64,000 nt of DNA from Polaribacter septentrionalilitoris (GCF_009832745.1 NZ_VRMJ01000046.1:153206-217205), one strand, 5' to 3'. Positions 16,838-26,065 are shown, counted from the first letter of the stretch. The notes: generated from the letters alone by a model not told the origin. Translations and numbers: made by a program.

Positions 16838-18484
16838 ATGGTAAAAAATATTATAATCTTTGTTTTATTAGGGCTTGTTTTTACTAAACTTACTAGTGCA
16901 CAAGAACAAAATAAACAAGACAATAATTTTACAGCACAAGACACTTTAAGAGGTAGCATTACACCAGAGAGAATTTGGTGGGATTTAACCTATTATCATC
17001 TAGAAGTTGAAGTAATACCTGATCAAAAATTTATACGAGGCAAAAATACTGTGAAGTACAAAGTATTAAAAGAACATCAATCTCTTCAAATTGATTTACA
17101 AGCACCTCTACAAATAACAAAAGTTACTCAATACGGACAAGAGCTAGAGGTTATTCATAACGGAAGTGCACATTTTATTCAATTGGATAAAAAGCAAAAT
17201 ATTGGTAAAACAGAAACACTTGTTATTTATTACGAAGGAAATCCTAAAGAAGCCATTAGAGCTCCATGGGATGGTGGTTTTTCTTGGAAAAAAGATAAAA
17301 ATGGAAATCATTTTATAGCCACTTCATGCCAAGGATTAGGCGCTAGCGTTTGGTGGCCTTGTAAAGATCACATGTACGATGAAGTAGAAAATATGAGGAT
17401 AAGTGTAACTGTACCCAATAACTTAACAGACATTTCTAACGGAAGATTAGAAAGTATCGAAGAAAACGGAAACACAAAAACATTTACTTGGTATATAGAA
17501 AACCCAATAAACAACTATGGTGTAAATGTTAATATTGGAGACTATGCGCATTTTTCTGAAGTCTTTTACGGAGAAAAAGGCGCTTTAGATTTAGATTATT
17601 ATGTACTTAAACATAATCTAGAAAAAGCAAAAAAACATTTTAAAGATACCCCTAAAATGATGAAGGCTTTTGAGCATTGGTTTGGGCCATATCCTTTTTA
17701 TGAAGATGGATTTAAATTGGTAGAAGTTCCTTATTTAGGTATGGAACATCAAAGTTCGGTTACTTACGGAAATCAATTTAAAAAAGGGTATTTAGGCAAA
17801 GATTTATCAGGAACTGGTTGGGGTTTAAAATTCGACTTTATCATTATTCACGAATCTGGACATGAATGGTTTGCCAATAATATTACCTATAAAGATGCTG
17901 CAGATATGTGGATTCATGAGAGCTTTACCAACTATTCAGAAAGTTTGTTTTTAGATTATTATTATGGAAAAAAAGCAGCATCAGAATATGTAATTGGCAC
18001 TAGAAAAGCCATCACAAACAAAGCTACAATTATTGGCACCTACAATGTAAACAAAGAAGGTTCTGGAGACATGTATTATAAGGGTGGTAATTTGCTACAC
18101 ACCATAAGACAATTGGTAAATAATGACAATAAATGGCGTGCAATTCTAAGAAAAATAAATTCAGAATTTTATCATTCTACAGTAACTACAAAACAAATTG
18201 AAGATTTTTTAAGCATAGAAACTAATATTGATTTACAGCCAATATTTAATCAATATTTAAGAGATATTAGAATACCTACTTTAGAGTATTCTATTAAAAG
18301 AAACACTTTATCTTATCGATGGATAAATGTGGTAGACCATTTTAAAATGCCTCTTAAGGTTTTTATTGATGGCAAATCGCAATGGATATATCCTAGCGCT
18401 GTAAAACAGAAAATGAAGCTAGACACAAAGAACCCAAGCTTTACAATTGATAAAAATTTTTACGTGTTTTCTAAAAAGAAATAA
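16838..18484 (+). CDS. M1 family zinc metallopeptidase, exported
   Basis: From ATG 16838 the product has 548 residues, starting with a signal peptide that ends near TSAQEQ. The frame is also open upstream, but that part overlaps the dipeptidase gene and would disrupt the signal. The active site is HESGHEW with His338, Glu339 and His342, then Glu361 in WIHESFTNYSES, an exact HExxH-x18-E pattern. GMEHQSS stands in place of the classical GAMEN exopeptidase motif. It is probably a periplasmic or surface aminopeptidase, and pairs logically with the cytoplasmic dipeptidase just upstream in peptide use. Confidence 0.93.
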   Translation: MVKNIIIFVLLGLVFTKLTSAQEQNKQDNNFTAQDTLRGSITPERIWWDLTYYHLEVEVIPDQKFIRGKNTVKYKVLKEHQSLQIDLQAPLQITKVTQYGQELEVIHNGSAHFIQLDKKQNIGKTETLVIYYEGNPKEAIRAPWDGGFSWKKDKNGNHFIATSCQGLGASVWWPCKDHMYDEVENMRISVTVPNNLTDISNGRLESIEENGNTKTFTWYIENPINNYGVNVNIGDYAHFSEVFYGEKGALDLDYYVLKHNLEKAKKHFKDTPKMMKAFEHWFGPYPFYEDGFKLVEVPYLGMEHQSSVTYGNQFKKGYLGKDLSGTGWGLKFDFIIIHESGHEWFANNITYKDAADMWIHESFTNYSESLFLDYYYGKKAASEYVIGTRKAITNKATIIGTYNVNKEGSGDMYYKGGNLLHTIRQLVNNDNKWRAILRKINSEFYHSTVTTKQIEDFLSIETNIDLQPIFNQYLRDIRIPTLEYSIKRNTLSYRWINVVDHFKMPLKVFIDGKSQWIYPSAVKQKMKLDTKNPSFTIDKNFYVFSKKK

Positions 18485-18494
18485 TCCTATACAC

Positions 18495-18912
18495 TTAAAG
18501 ATAAATATACCAAGTTGTTCTAAACCAAAGTGTATTTTCAGTTTCGTTTTTTATAAAACTGTTGACGCTAAAATCCAAGCCAAATTCAATTTTATCTTTT
18601 TTAGAAGCTTGATACCCTAAATATGGAATAAGTCTAATTTCTAAATCAGAAAAATCATATAGATATTCATTTACTACTTTTAAGTAAAACTCTTTTACAT
18701 CTACACGTTCACCATTTAACGGTTTTTCTGAACTAATTCTATATCGCGTTCTAAATGTAGTTTGTTTTTGAGTTTGATAAAATTGTTCAAATGCAAAACG
18801 ATGTGCTAATTTGAGTTGCTTTAATTCGGTATTCTTTTTCAAACTTTCCTTGAGAAAAAGTTGATAGTACTGAAATCGTAACTACGCTAAAAAATAACAA
18901 TAACTTTTGCAT
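18495..18912 (-). pseudogene. DUF2490-like outer-membrane protein gene, truncated and frameshifted
   Basis: ATG 18912-18910 overlaps the stop of the upstream cyclophilin gene (TGATG) and starts a good signal peptide (MQKLLLFFSVVTISV, cleavage near STFSQ), but this frame ends after 41 codons at 18789-18787. The shifted frame runs open to 18495 and encodes about 115 residues of beta-rich sequence (FRTRYRISSEKPLNG, LIPYLGYQASKK, NTLWFRTTWYIYL) resembling the C-terminal half of DUF2490 barrel proteins. That frame has no ATG. The signal peptide is intact but roughly the first half of the mature protein is missing and the frame changes near 18840, so this looks like an internal deletion with frameshift. 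Confidence 0.7.
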
Positions 18913-19544
18913 CACTTAGACTTTAATAGGTATGCCTTTTGTATAAAATCTACTTTAGGGTATTTTCTTTTGATAAAATCGTTTCCATATTTAGAAATGG
19001 AATCTTGTCTATACCCTAGTTTATCACCATATTTATCATAAAATTTCAATACATTATCAAATCCTTTAGTCACTTTTGCAATTACAGGAAAACCTGTAAC
19101 TCCAGAATAGGTTAATGTATCTAAACGATGATTCTCTTTTAAATTGATAAAAATCTGTGTACCTCTAGTTTTCTTACCTCCTCTTGCAAAAGCAATGGTC
19201 ATTGAATCATTTTTAGCAATTACAGGTTCGTCATCTATAGGAAATTTATTCCAAGCTTTATTTAAGACAGAATCTTTATGAATACCAAACTGAGCCACAA
19301 ATTTAGGTACTACTCTAAAAATAGGCATATCTGTATAGTAATTGTACTTTATTAAACTGTACAATCTATCTACTCCTTGAGGAGACCAACTTCTTTTTGC
19401 ATAAATATCAAAATTACCTTCTGTTGTTTCAAATCTTGCTCTAAACTCTTCTGGAGCAGTTTTTTGGGTCCATTTTTCACTAAAGATTTTCTTAGTGCAT
19501 GATAATAATAAACAAAAGGATAGCAAATAAATAAGTTTTTTCAT
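18912..19544 (-). CDS. Peptidylprolyl isomerase, cyclophilin-type lipoprotein
   Basis: The 210-residue protein begins with a lipoprotein signal (LLSC, Cys16). The mature part is a cyclophilin domain: FETTEGNFDIYAKRSWSPQG, then FRVVPKFVAQFG, in which the catalytic Arg and Phe-x-x-Gln-x-Gly pattern is present, and TRGTQIFINL. It would catalyse proline isomerisation in the periplasm. Its stop overlaps the start of the broken DUF2490 gene. Confidence 0.9.
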   Translation of the reverse strand: MKKLIYLLSFCLLLSCTKKIFSEKWTQKTAPEEFRARFETTEGNFDIYAKRSWSPQGVDRLYSLIKYNYYTDMPIFRVVPKFVAQFGIHKDSVLNKAWNKFPIDDEPVIAKNDSMTIAFARGGKKTRGTQIFINLKENHRLDTLTYSGVTGFPVIAKVTKGFDNVLKFYDKYGDKLGYRQDSISKYGNDFIKRKYPKVDFIQKAYLLKSK

Positions 19545-19625
19545 CTCTAGATTATTTATTACGAAGATAGTAAAGCCAATTCATGTAACAAATTCTCAAT
19601 TAATGCGTTGTAAGTATTCACAATG

Positions 19626-19690
19626 TCGCTTCGAGCGATTCCGATTTTAGTCGGAATTGTATCGAGAAGTTTTATAAGTTCTCGATACAA
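19626..19690. repeat. Compound extragenic inverted repeat, upstream of the DUF4407 gene
   Basis: Three nested stems lie together: TCGCT/AGCGA (19626-19638), ATTCCGA/TCGGAAT (19638-19644 and 19651-19657), and a perfect 12-bp TTGTATCGAGAA/TTCTCGATACAA (19657-19668 and 19679-19690). TTGTATCGAGAA recurs at 20931-20942 beyond the next gene. The pattern resembles dispersed extragenic repeats rather than a terminator. Confidence 0.8.
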
Positions 19691-19739
19691 ATGAATTCAT
19701 TTTTCACTCATTCACTTGAACAGACAGAAAATTACAACC

Positions 19740-20840
19740 ATGCTTAAAAAATTTTTTATTACCTGCTCTGGAGTCGATATAAACATCATAGCAAATTGCT
19801 CTAATGGTGAACAAAATAAATATGTGGGTATTGGTGCCACTGTGTTTTTTACTGCTGTAATGGCAAACATTGCTGGTAGTTATGCACTTTTTACTGTGTT
19901 TGATAATTTATATGCTGCCATTTTCTTTGGATTGATTTGGGGAATGTTAATCTTTAATTTAGATCGTTTTATTGTTTCCACCATAAAAAAACAAGATTCT
20001 AAATGGAAAGAGTTTTTACAAGCTTCTCCAAGAATTGTATTGGCTGTAATTATTGCCATTGTAATTTCTAAACCTTTGGAATTAAAGTTGTTTGAGAAAG
20101 AAATTAATCAAGTTTTGTTAACGGAGAAAAACCAAATGACACTGGATAATAAGACGCAAATTGCACAACAATTTTCGCCAGAAATCGCTAAAATTAATAC
20201 GGAAATCAATGCTTTAAAAAACGAGATAACCCAAAAAGAAACTACTACAAATGCTTTGTACGAAACTTATATTGCAGAAGCAGAAGGTAGAAAAGGCACA
20301 AAATTATTAGGCAAAGGACCCGTTTATAAAGAAAAAAGAGCAAAACACGATGCTGCTTTAGCAGAATTGAATCAGCTTAAAAAAGACAACGCTAAAAAAA
20401 TTAAAAACAAAGAATTAGCCATTGCTAGTTTGTTAAAAAATCAGAAATTAATTGAAACCAAAACGCAACCCATTATTACCAATTTTGATGGTTTAATGGC
20501 AAGAATAAATGCTCTTGGTAAATTGCCTTGGTTGCCTTCTTTCTTTATTTTCTTGTTGTTTTTGGCTATAGAAACTTCGCCAATTTTTGCAAAACTAATT
20601 GCCCCAAAAGGCGAGTATGATTTTAAATTAGAAGATAAAGAAACTGCTGTAAAAACTTGGACAAAACAGCAAATAGACCAAAGAAATCAGTTATTAAAAG
20701 CAGATATTGCAATTAACAAAAAAGTGTACGATAATATGGCTACAGAAGAAGAAATATACGCGTACAAACAAAAAATAGCGCGCGATTTAATGAAACTGCA
20801 AGCAGATTCGTTTTATAAAAAGCAACAAAAAATGCTCTAA
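19740..20840 (+). CDS. DUF4407 domain membrane protein
   Basis: From ATG 19740 the product has 366 residues; an upstream TTG at 19716 is in frame but less likely. Two or three membrane segments come first (ATVFFTAVMANIAGSYALF, AAIFFGLIWGMLIFN followed by LDRF, IVLAVIIAIVIS), then about 130 residues of charged coiled coil (roughly 110-245), then one more membrane segment (LPSFFIFLLFLAIETSPIFA) and a charged C-terminal tail. This is the DUF4407 layout; the function is unknown. It sits alone, flanked on both sides by TTGTATCGAGAA-containing repeats. Confidence 0.85.
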   Translation: MLKKFFITCSGVDINIIANCSNGEQNKYVGIGATVFFTAVMANIAGSYALFTVFDNLYAAIFFGLIWGMLIFNLDRFIVSTIKKQDSKWKEFLQASPRIVLAVIIAIVISKPLELKLFEKEINQVLLTEKNQMTLDNKTQIAQQFSPEIAKINTEINALKNEITQKETTTNALYETYIAEAEGRKGTKLLGKGPVYKEKRAKHDAALAELNQLKKDNAKKIKNKELAIASLLKNQKLIETKTQPIITNFDGLMARINALGKLPWLPSFFIFLLFLAIETSPIFAKLIAPKGEYDFKLEDKETAVKTWTKQQIDQRNQLLKADIAINKKVYDNMATEEEIYAYKQKIARDLMKLQADSFYKKQQKML

Positions 20841-20930
20841 AGCAAAAAGCTGGCAAATACGTGCGTTAGCGATTGAAATGGCATCCTTTTTTGTTGTCTG
20901 TTCGAGTAAATTTATGAGGAACGAATAAAT

Positions 20931-21008
20931 TTGTATCGAGAACAAAACTAAAAAGATATAATGGAGAGCGCGACCTGAAAGGGAACGCCCAACTTCTCGA
21001 CTGCGTTC
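20931..21008. repeat. Extragenic repeat remnant, downstream of the DUF4407 gene
   Basis: TTGTATCGAGAA (20931-20942) repeats the module found before the DUF4407 gene, and the later CTTCTCGACTGCGTTC (20993-21008) carries a related TTCTCGA core in inverted orientation. No coding frame is seen. Confidence 0.6.
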
Positions 21009-21019
21009 AAAATGAAATT

Positions 21020-21616
21020 CTACTCTTTTTCTGCCATTTTTTTTACATAATCTGTAATAATAACTATTTGAGTTGGCCCAACTTTGCCCTCAATGTATTT
21101 GGCATTTTCATGATCTAAAGAAATTCTACGAACTGCAGTACCTTGTTTAGCAACCATACTAGAGCCTTTTACCTTTAAATCTTTTATTAAAACCACAGAA
21201 TCTCCAGCCTGTAAAATGGCTCCATTAGCATCTCTATGAATTATTTTTTCGCTTTCATCTAAATGGTCTCCAGATTCTTTTGCAAAACGAATATCCCCGT
21301 CTTCTAAATACATCATGTCTAATAAATCTTGTGGCCAACCTTCTTTTTTCAATCTGTGCAACATTCTCCAAGCCACTACTTTTACAGCTCTAAACTCGCT
21401 CCACATAGAATCGTTTAAACAACGCCAATGATTAGCATCTGTATTTTCTGGGTTTTCTATTTGGTCTACACAAGTTTCGCAAGCTAACAAACTGCCATCT
21501 ACACCACCTCCACCAGTTAATTTTGGTTTAACTTCATATACCGATAAATTATTGGTTGATACACATAACTCACATTGATTTCCACTTCTATTTTCTAAGT
21601 CTTGTTGTAAACTCAT
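21020..21616 (-). CDS. PhnA-domain (alkylphosphonate-utilisation-like) zinc-ribbon protein
   Basis: From ATG 21616 the product has 198 residues; an in-frame TTG 27 bases upstream lies close to the promoter and is less likely. The N terminus has a four-Cys zinc ribbon (CELC at about 16-19, CETC about 35 residues later) and the C terminus a PhnA-type beta barrel (LQAGDSVVLIKDLKVKGSS). Despite the name, PhnA-family proteins are not shown to be general phosphonate enzymes, and the role here is unknown. It is monocistronic and convergent with the DUF4407 gene. Confidence 0.85.
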   Translation of the reverse strand: MSLQQDLENRSGNQCELCVSTNNLSVYEVKPKLTGGGGVDGSLLACETCVDQIENPENTDANHWRCLNDSMWSEFRAVKVVAWRMLHRLKKEGWPQDLLDMMYLEDGDIRFAKESGDHLDESEKIIHRDANGAILQAGDSVVLIKDLKVKGSSMVAKQGTAVRRISLDHENAKYIEGKVGPTQIVIITDYVKKMAEKE

Positions 21617-21640
21617 TTTATATTTTGGGTTGATTGATGG

Positions 21641-21648
21641 CAAATATA
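21641..21648 (-). promoter_or_regulatory. -7 box of the PhnA-domain gene
   Basis: On the minus strand TATATTTG matches TAnnTTTG and lies 24 bases before the ATG at 21616. Confidence 0.55.
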
Positions 21649-21745
21649 ATATTATTTATCGAGGCTAGTTTTGGTTTCTCTAATCACTTTTAGTACAATC
21701 AAAAAGAACAATACAATAAATAGATATTTGCATAAACGATTTAAT

Positions 21746-21753
21746 TATCTTTG
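21746..21753 (+). promoter_or_regulatory. -7 box of the rpe operon
   Basis: TATCTTTG matches TAnnTTTG, 23 bases before the rpe ATG. A TTTG at 21727-21730 is the nearest possible -33 element but the spacing (15) is short. Confidence 0.55.
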
Positions 21754-21776
21754 CAAAAACAGATTAATTAAGACTA

Positions 21777-22433
21777 ATGAGTAATTTAATTGCACCTTCA
21801 ATTTTAGCGGCAGATTTTGCCAATTTACAAAGAGATATCGAAATGGTAAACAATAGTGAAGCAGATTGGTTTCATATTGATATTATGGATGGTGTTTTTG
21901 TACCTAACATTTCTTTTGGAATGCCTGTTTTAAAAGCAATTGCAACTCATGCAAAAAAAACAATTGATGTGCATTTAATGATTGTTGATCCAGATAGATA
22001 CATTCAAACTTTTGCAGATTTAGGTGCAGATGTATTAACGGTTCATTATGAAGCATGTACTCATTTACATAGAACTATACAAGCCATAAAAGCAGCAGGA
22101 ATGAAAGCTGGTGTTGCTCTAAATCCGCATACACCAATTGCAGTTTTAGAAGACATTATTGCTGATTTAGATGTAGTGTGTATTATGAGTGTGAATCCTG
22201 GTTTTGGTGGACAGTCATTTATTGAAAACACCTACAAAAAAGTAAGTCAATTAAAACATTTAATAGAATTTGCAAAGTCTGATTGTCAGATAGAAATTGA
22301 TGGTGGTGTGACCAGTAAAAATGCAAATGCATTAATAGAAGCTGGTGCTAATGTTCTGGTTGCTGGTAGTTTTGTTTTTAAGAGTGATGATCCTACAACT
22401 ACTATTGCAGACCTAAAAGCGATTGTTGGATAA
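21777..22433 (+). CDS. rpe: Ribulose-phosphate 3-epimerase
   Basis: The 218-residue TIM-barrel enzyme has all expected motifs: SILAADFANL, HIDIMDGVFVPNISFG with metal-binding His and Asp, VHLMI, MSVNPGFGGQSFI and EIDGGV. It interconverts ribulose 5-phosphate and xylulose 5-phosphate in the pentose phosphate pathway. It is the first gene of a three-gene operon; the next frame begins at the very next base after its TAA. Confidence 0.98.
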   Translation: MSNLIAPSILAADFANLQRDIEMVNNSEADWFHIDIMDGVFVPNISFGMPVLKAIATHAKKTIDVHLMIVDPDRYIQTFADLGADVLTVHYEACTHLHRTIQAIKAAGMKAGVALNPHTPIAVLEDIIADLDVVCIMSVNPGFGGQSFIENTYKKVSQLKHLIEFAKSDCQIEIDGGVTSKNANALIEAGANVLVAGSFVFKSDDPTTTIADLKAIVG

Positions 22434-23819
22434 TTGTACAGTGTTGTTGACATAGAAACTACAGGAAATGGATTCAGAGGTCAGAAGATTACTGAAATAT
22501 CTATTTTTATTTTCGATGGAAAAGTTGTGGTTGATGAGTTTACATCACTTGTAAACCCCGAACAAAATATTCCACCATTTATTACCAACCTTACAGGCAT
22601 AACAAATGCAATGGTTAGGAATGCTCCAAAGTTTTATGAAATCGCAAAAAAAGTTGAAGAACTTACCAACGATACCGTTTTTGTAGCACATAATGTTAAT
22701 TTTGATTACAATATCATTAAAGATGAATTTAAAAGTTTAGGGTTTGATTTTAAGCGAAAGAAATTGTGTACTGTTCGTTTGTCGAGAAAAATAATTCCTG
22801 GTTTACGTTCGTATAGTTTAGGAAATATTTGTAGTGATGAAAATATTCCCATAAACGGGAGACACAGAGCAAAAGGTGATGCAGAAGCAACTACTGAATT
22901 GTTTAGAAGGTTAATAGAAAGAGATGATCAATTTATCATTAATTCTTTCTTAAATCCACGTTCAAGACAAGCTACTTTACCTCCGCTTTTAGATAAAAAA
23001 GTTGTAGATAATCTACCAGAAACTTTTGGAGTGTATTATTTTAAAAATGCTGCAAAAGAAGTAATTTATGTGGGTAAGGCAAACAACATAAAACAAAGAG
23101 TAATCAGTCATTTCTATGATAAGAAAAAGAAAGAACAAAATATGTGCTTGGAAACTGCAGATATATCTTTTACAAAAACAGGTAGTGAGTTATTAGCGTT
23201 GTTATTAGAATCATCAGAAATAAAAAAAATATACCCTAAATACAACAGAGCACAGAGAAGAGCTGGGGAAGCTGTTGGCTTATTTTCTTATGAAGATCAA
23301 AAAGGAATTATTCATTTAGCATATAATCGACTAAAATTGGTTCCGAATGCATTAACCAAATATTACTCTATTGCTGAAGTTAGAAATCATTTAGAAAACT
23401 TATGTAAAGAGTTTGAATTGTGTCCAAAATACTGCCATTTACAGACTAATGTTTCTAGTTGTTTTCATTATCAAATTAAAGAATGTAAGGGTATTTGTTG
23501 CGATAAGGAATCTGTTTCTGATTATAATAAACGTGTAAAAAAAGCTATAAAATCTATAGGAATTGGTGCAGAAAACTTAGTCATCAAAGAAAAAGGGAGA
23601 ACCAAAAATGAAATTGGTTTTGCTTTGATTTTAGACGGTATTTACAAAGGCTTTGGTTATTTAGACACAACACAAGATAAACAAATGTCCTCCCCAGAAG
23701 ATTATCAATTCTTTGTAGATCCTAAAAAAGACAATAGAGATATACAAAGAATTTTAACTTCGTATTTAAGAAAAAAAGAAGAACTAAAAAATGTAGGTAA
23801 TGAAAAAATCAGATTATAA
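22434..23819 (+). CDS. DnaQ-like exonuclease fused to a GIY-YIG nuclease domain
   Basis: The 461-residue protein appears to start on TTG 22434, directly after the rpe stop; this gives MYSVVDIETTG, placing the exonuclease motif I at the usual distance from the N terminus. DEDDh motifs are DIETTG (6-11), HNVNFDYNII and HRAKGDAEAT. A second domain near residues 200-275 is a UvrC/Cho-like GIY-YIG nuclease (GVYYFKNA, IYVGKANNIKQRV), followed by a Cys-rich stretch (CPKYCHL, CKGICCDK). This DnaQ-UvrC-like fusion resembles proteins thought to act in DNA repair. A TTG start and domain fusion make short mis-annotation likely. Confidence 0.85.
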   Translation: MYSVVDIETTGNGFRGQKITEISIFIFDGKVVVDEFTSLVNPEQNIPPFITNLTGITNAMVRNAPKFYEIAKKVEELTNDTVFVAHNVNFDYNIIKDEFKSLGFDFKRKKLCTVRLSRKIIPGLRSYSLGNICSDENIPINGRHRAKGDAEATTELFRRLIERDDQFIINSFLNPRSRQATLPPLLDKKVVDNLPETFGVYYFKNAAKEVIYVGKANNIKQRVISHFYDKKKKEQNMCLETADISFTKTGSELLALLLESSEIKKIYPKYNRAQRRAGEAVGLFSYEDQKGIIHLAYNRLKLVPNALTKYYSIAEVRNHLENLCKEFELCPKYCHLQTNVSSCFHYQIKECKGICCDKESVSDYNKRVKKAIKSIGIGAENLVIKEKGRTKNEIGFALILDGIYKGFGYLDTTQDKQMSSPEDYQFFVDPKKDNRDIQRILTSYLRKKEELKNVGNEKIRL

Positions 23820-25077
23820 AATTCATATAATAGGTGCAGGTATAAGCGGATTAATTGCTGCACAAGTTTTAGAAAACTATGGATATCATCCTAAAATTAT
23901 TGAAGCCACAAATACAGTTGGTGGACGTGTAAAATCTGATATTGTTAATGATTATATTTTAGACCATGGTTTTCAAGTTTTATTATCTGAGTATCCTGCT
24001 GCAAAAAAATATTTAAATTATCAAGCATTAGATTTACAGAAATTAGTTTCTGGAGCAGTGATTTTTAAGGATGGTAAAACACAAAAAATTGGAGATCCTT
24101 TTAGAGACATATCTCTTCTATTTCCTACTATTTTTGCAAATATTGGCTCTACAAAAGATAAGTTAAAAATCTTAAAATTAAACACGAATCTAAAAAAGAA
24201 AAAACTACAAGAAATCTTTAATACTGATGAAATTACTACTCATCAATATTTAAAAAACTATGGTTTTTCAGAAAATATAATGAATAGTTTTTTTAAACCT
24301 TTTTTTAGTGGAATTTTTCTAGAGCCTAACTTAGAAACTTCTTCTAGAATGTTTGAGTTTGTCTACAAAATGTTTGGAGAAGGACATGCTGTAATCCCAA
24401 AAGAAGGTATTCAGGCAATTTCTAATCAGTTAAAAAACAACTTACAACACACAACTTTTTTATTTAACACTCCTGTACAACAGGTAAAAAACAATAGTAT
24501 TATTTTAAATTCTGGACAAGAAATTAAAAGTCATTTTACAATTATTGCAACCGAAGCAAGCAATTTGGTTTCTAATTTAAAAAATCAAGAAACAGAATGG
24601 AAAAGTTGTGATACATTGTATTTTGAAGTTCCAGAAAGAACCCTAAAAACACCTATCATAGGTCTAGTTGCTGAGGCGTCTACTTTAATAAATAACATTT
24701 TTTACACTACTAGTGTCAAATCATCAACAAAAGGAAAACAAGAATTGTTATCAGTTACTATCGTAAAAGAGCATCAACTTAAAGAGTCTGATTTAGTGAA
24801 CAAAGTAACAAGCGAATTGATAAAATATTGTAATATTATTGATGCAAAATTCATAAAACGTTATTGTATTAAAAAAGCTTTACCCAAATTATCTAACCTC
24901 CAATATGAAATTTCAAGTACAGAAACGCAACTAACTTCATCGATTTTTCTTGCTGGTGACCAACTACTAAATGGCTCTTTAAATGCGGCTATGATTAGCG
25001 GAGAAAGAGCTGCAATGGGAATAATCAAAACATTAGAAGATGGTTTAATTGTTGATGAATTAACTTCTGAATATTAA
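23800..25077 (+). CDS. FAD-dependent oxidoreductase, amine oxidase/protoporphyrinogen oxidase-like
   Basis: The 425-residue flavoprotein has the N-terminal dinucleotide motif GAGISGLIAAQVLE and the VGGRV loop typical of the amine oxidase/phytoene desaturase superfamily, and a C-terminal FAD-binding segment FLAGDQLLNGSLNAAMISGE. Its substrate cannot be told from sequence; relatives include protoporphyrinogen oxidase-like and carotenoid enzymes. Its ATG overlaps the end of the nuclease gene by 20 bases, so it belongs to the rpe operon. Confidence 0.88.
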   Translation: MKKSDYKIHIIGAGISGLIAAQVLENYGYHPKIIEATNTVGGRVKSDIVNDYILDHGFQVLLSEYPAAKKYLNYQALDLQKLVSGAVIFKDGKTQKIGDPFRDISLLFPTIFANIGSTKDKLKILKLNTNLKKKKLQEIFNTDEITTHQYLKNYGFSENIMNSFFKPFFSGIFLEPNLETSSRMFEFVYKMFGEGHAVIPKEGIQAISNQLKNNLQHTTFLFNTPVQQVKNNSIILNSGQEIKSHFTIIATEASNLVSNLKNQETEWKSCDTLYFEVPERTLKTPIIGLVAEASTLINNIFYTTSVKSSTKGKQELLSVTIVKEHQLKESDLVNKVTSELIKYCNIIDAKFIKRYCIKKALPKLSNLQYEISSTETQLTSSIFLAGDQLLNGSLNAAMISGERAAMGIIKTLEDGLIVDELTSEY

Positions 25078-25087
25078 AAAAAAGCAT

Positions 25088-25095
25088 TACATTTG
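25088..25095 (+). promoter_or_regulatory. Candidate -7 box of the surface-protein locus
   Basis: TACATTTG matches TAnnTTTG, 142 bases before the 275-residue gene, implying a long leader. Just downstream, GATATTCCCCCATATC (25101-25116) forms a five-base inverted repeat around a C-run. No matching -33 element was found. Confidence 0.35.
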
Positions 25096-25237
25096 CAGCC
25101 GATATTCCCCCATATCAGAAAGTTAACTTTTTTAAAATTTAAGATGTGACTTTTATGGTATTTTAGTGTCAAAAACAATATAGTTGCAAAATTATTAGTA
25201 AACTTTTTTACTTTTTGGTACTTAAAATGTTTTTTTT

Positions 25238-26065
25238 ATGATGACAAATCAAAAAGAAACGAAATTATTTGGGGAAATAATTCGTTCATTTTCAAAACAT
25301 ACTTCACTCTTCTGTGTATTATTCTACACGGTGTTATCAACATTGCCAATTAATTCTCAATCTCATAAAACAATTTATGATGTACAGACTTTAAAATTAG
25401 ATGAAAATTCATCTGATAAAGTGGTGTCTTTCAAAGAAATGCAACCCTTCTTAAATGGCATTTTAGAATTAAGACAACATGTTTTAGAGAATCAAGAAGA
25501 CTATCCAATGGAACAAAAAGCCATTGAAACCAGCAGAAACAAAAAACATGAAGCGCATAAAAGATGGGAAAGATACATGCGTAAACTCCCTGTTTTTGTA
25601 TACATTGTTAATGACATGAACGATTTCATCGAGGTGAAAACACAATTGAGTAAAAAAATTACGATTTGTAAAATATTTAACGATGAAATCATCCTTAAAA
25701 TAAAAAACAAAAACAACTATCGAATTAATGGAGAATTAGAATTATTACCCAATCCATTAATCAACTATCCTTATAATAACAGAAATGTTATTCAACTATC
25801 CAAAACCCATTCAAAGTCTTTCTTTAGTTATATAAATGCTGGGAGAGCTACTTTTTCTTTACCAGCCAATGCAGAGATTAGCGTTAAAATGCCAATTGTA
25901 TACAATTGTGATGGTAAAAATGGCAAAACCTACAATCTAAAAGACAAAGTTGATATTCAACATAAAATTAATTTAAGTGGATATCTTTTTAATAAAAACA
26001 AAGAAGAATTATACAGAGTAACTTCAACAAAAATGGTTTCATCTATCATAAATATTATCAAATAA
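25238..26065 (+). CDS. Unrecognised exported protein cotranscribed with the giant T9SS protein
   Basis: The 275-residue protein is not one I recognise. After a charged N terminus there is a hydrophobic segment (about residues 22-41, SLFCVLFYTVLSTLPINSQS) that looks like a long signal peptide or anchor. The rest is lysine- and asparagine-rich with predicted beta character (LELLPNPLINYPYNN, ISVKMPIVYNCDGKN) and a charged stretch near residues 75-110. Eleven bases separate it from the 3040-residue gene, so it is almost certainly in the same transcript and may help export or anchor that protein. ATG 25241 is an equally possible start. Confidence 0.75.
   Translation: MMTNQKETKLFGEIIRSFSKHTSLFCVLFYTVLSTLPINSQSHKTIYDVQTLKLDENSSDKVVSFKEMQPFLNGILELRQHVLENQEDYPMEQKAIETSRNKKHEAHKRWERYMRKLPVFVYIVNDMNDFIEVKTQLSKKITICKIFNDEIILKIKNKNNYRINGELELLPNPLINYPYNNRNVIQLSKTHSKSFFSYINAGRATFSLPANAEISVKMPIVYNCDGKNGKTYNLKDKVDIQHKINLSGYLFNKNKEELYRVTSTKMVSSIINIIK

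Noticed and set aside
25101..25116. GATATTCCCCCATATC and a similar AATATTCCCCCC at 35561
   Set aside because: The second copy lies directly at the stop of the CBS gene and shares only the C-run and a few bases; chance is sufficient.
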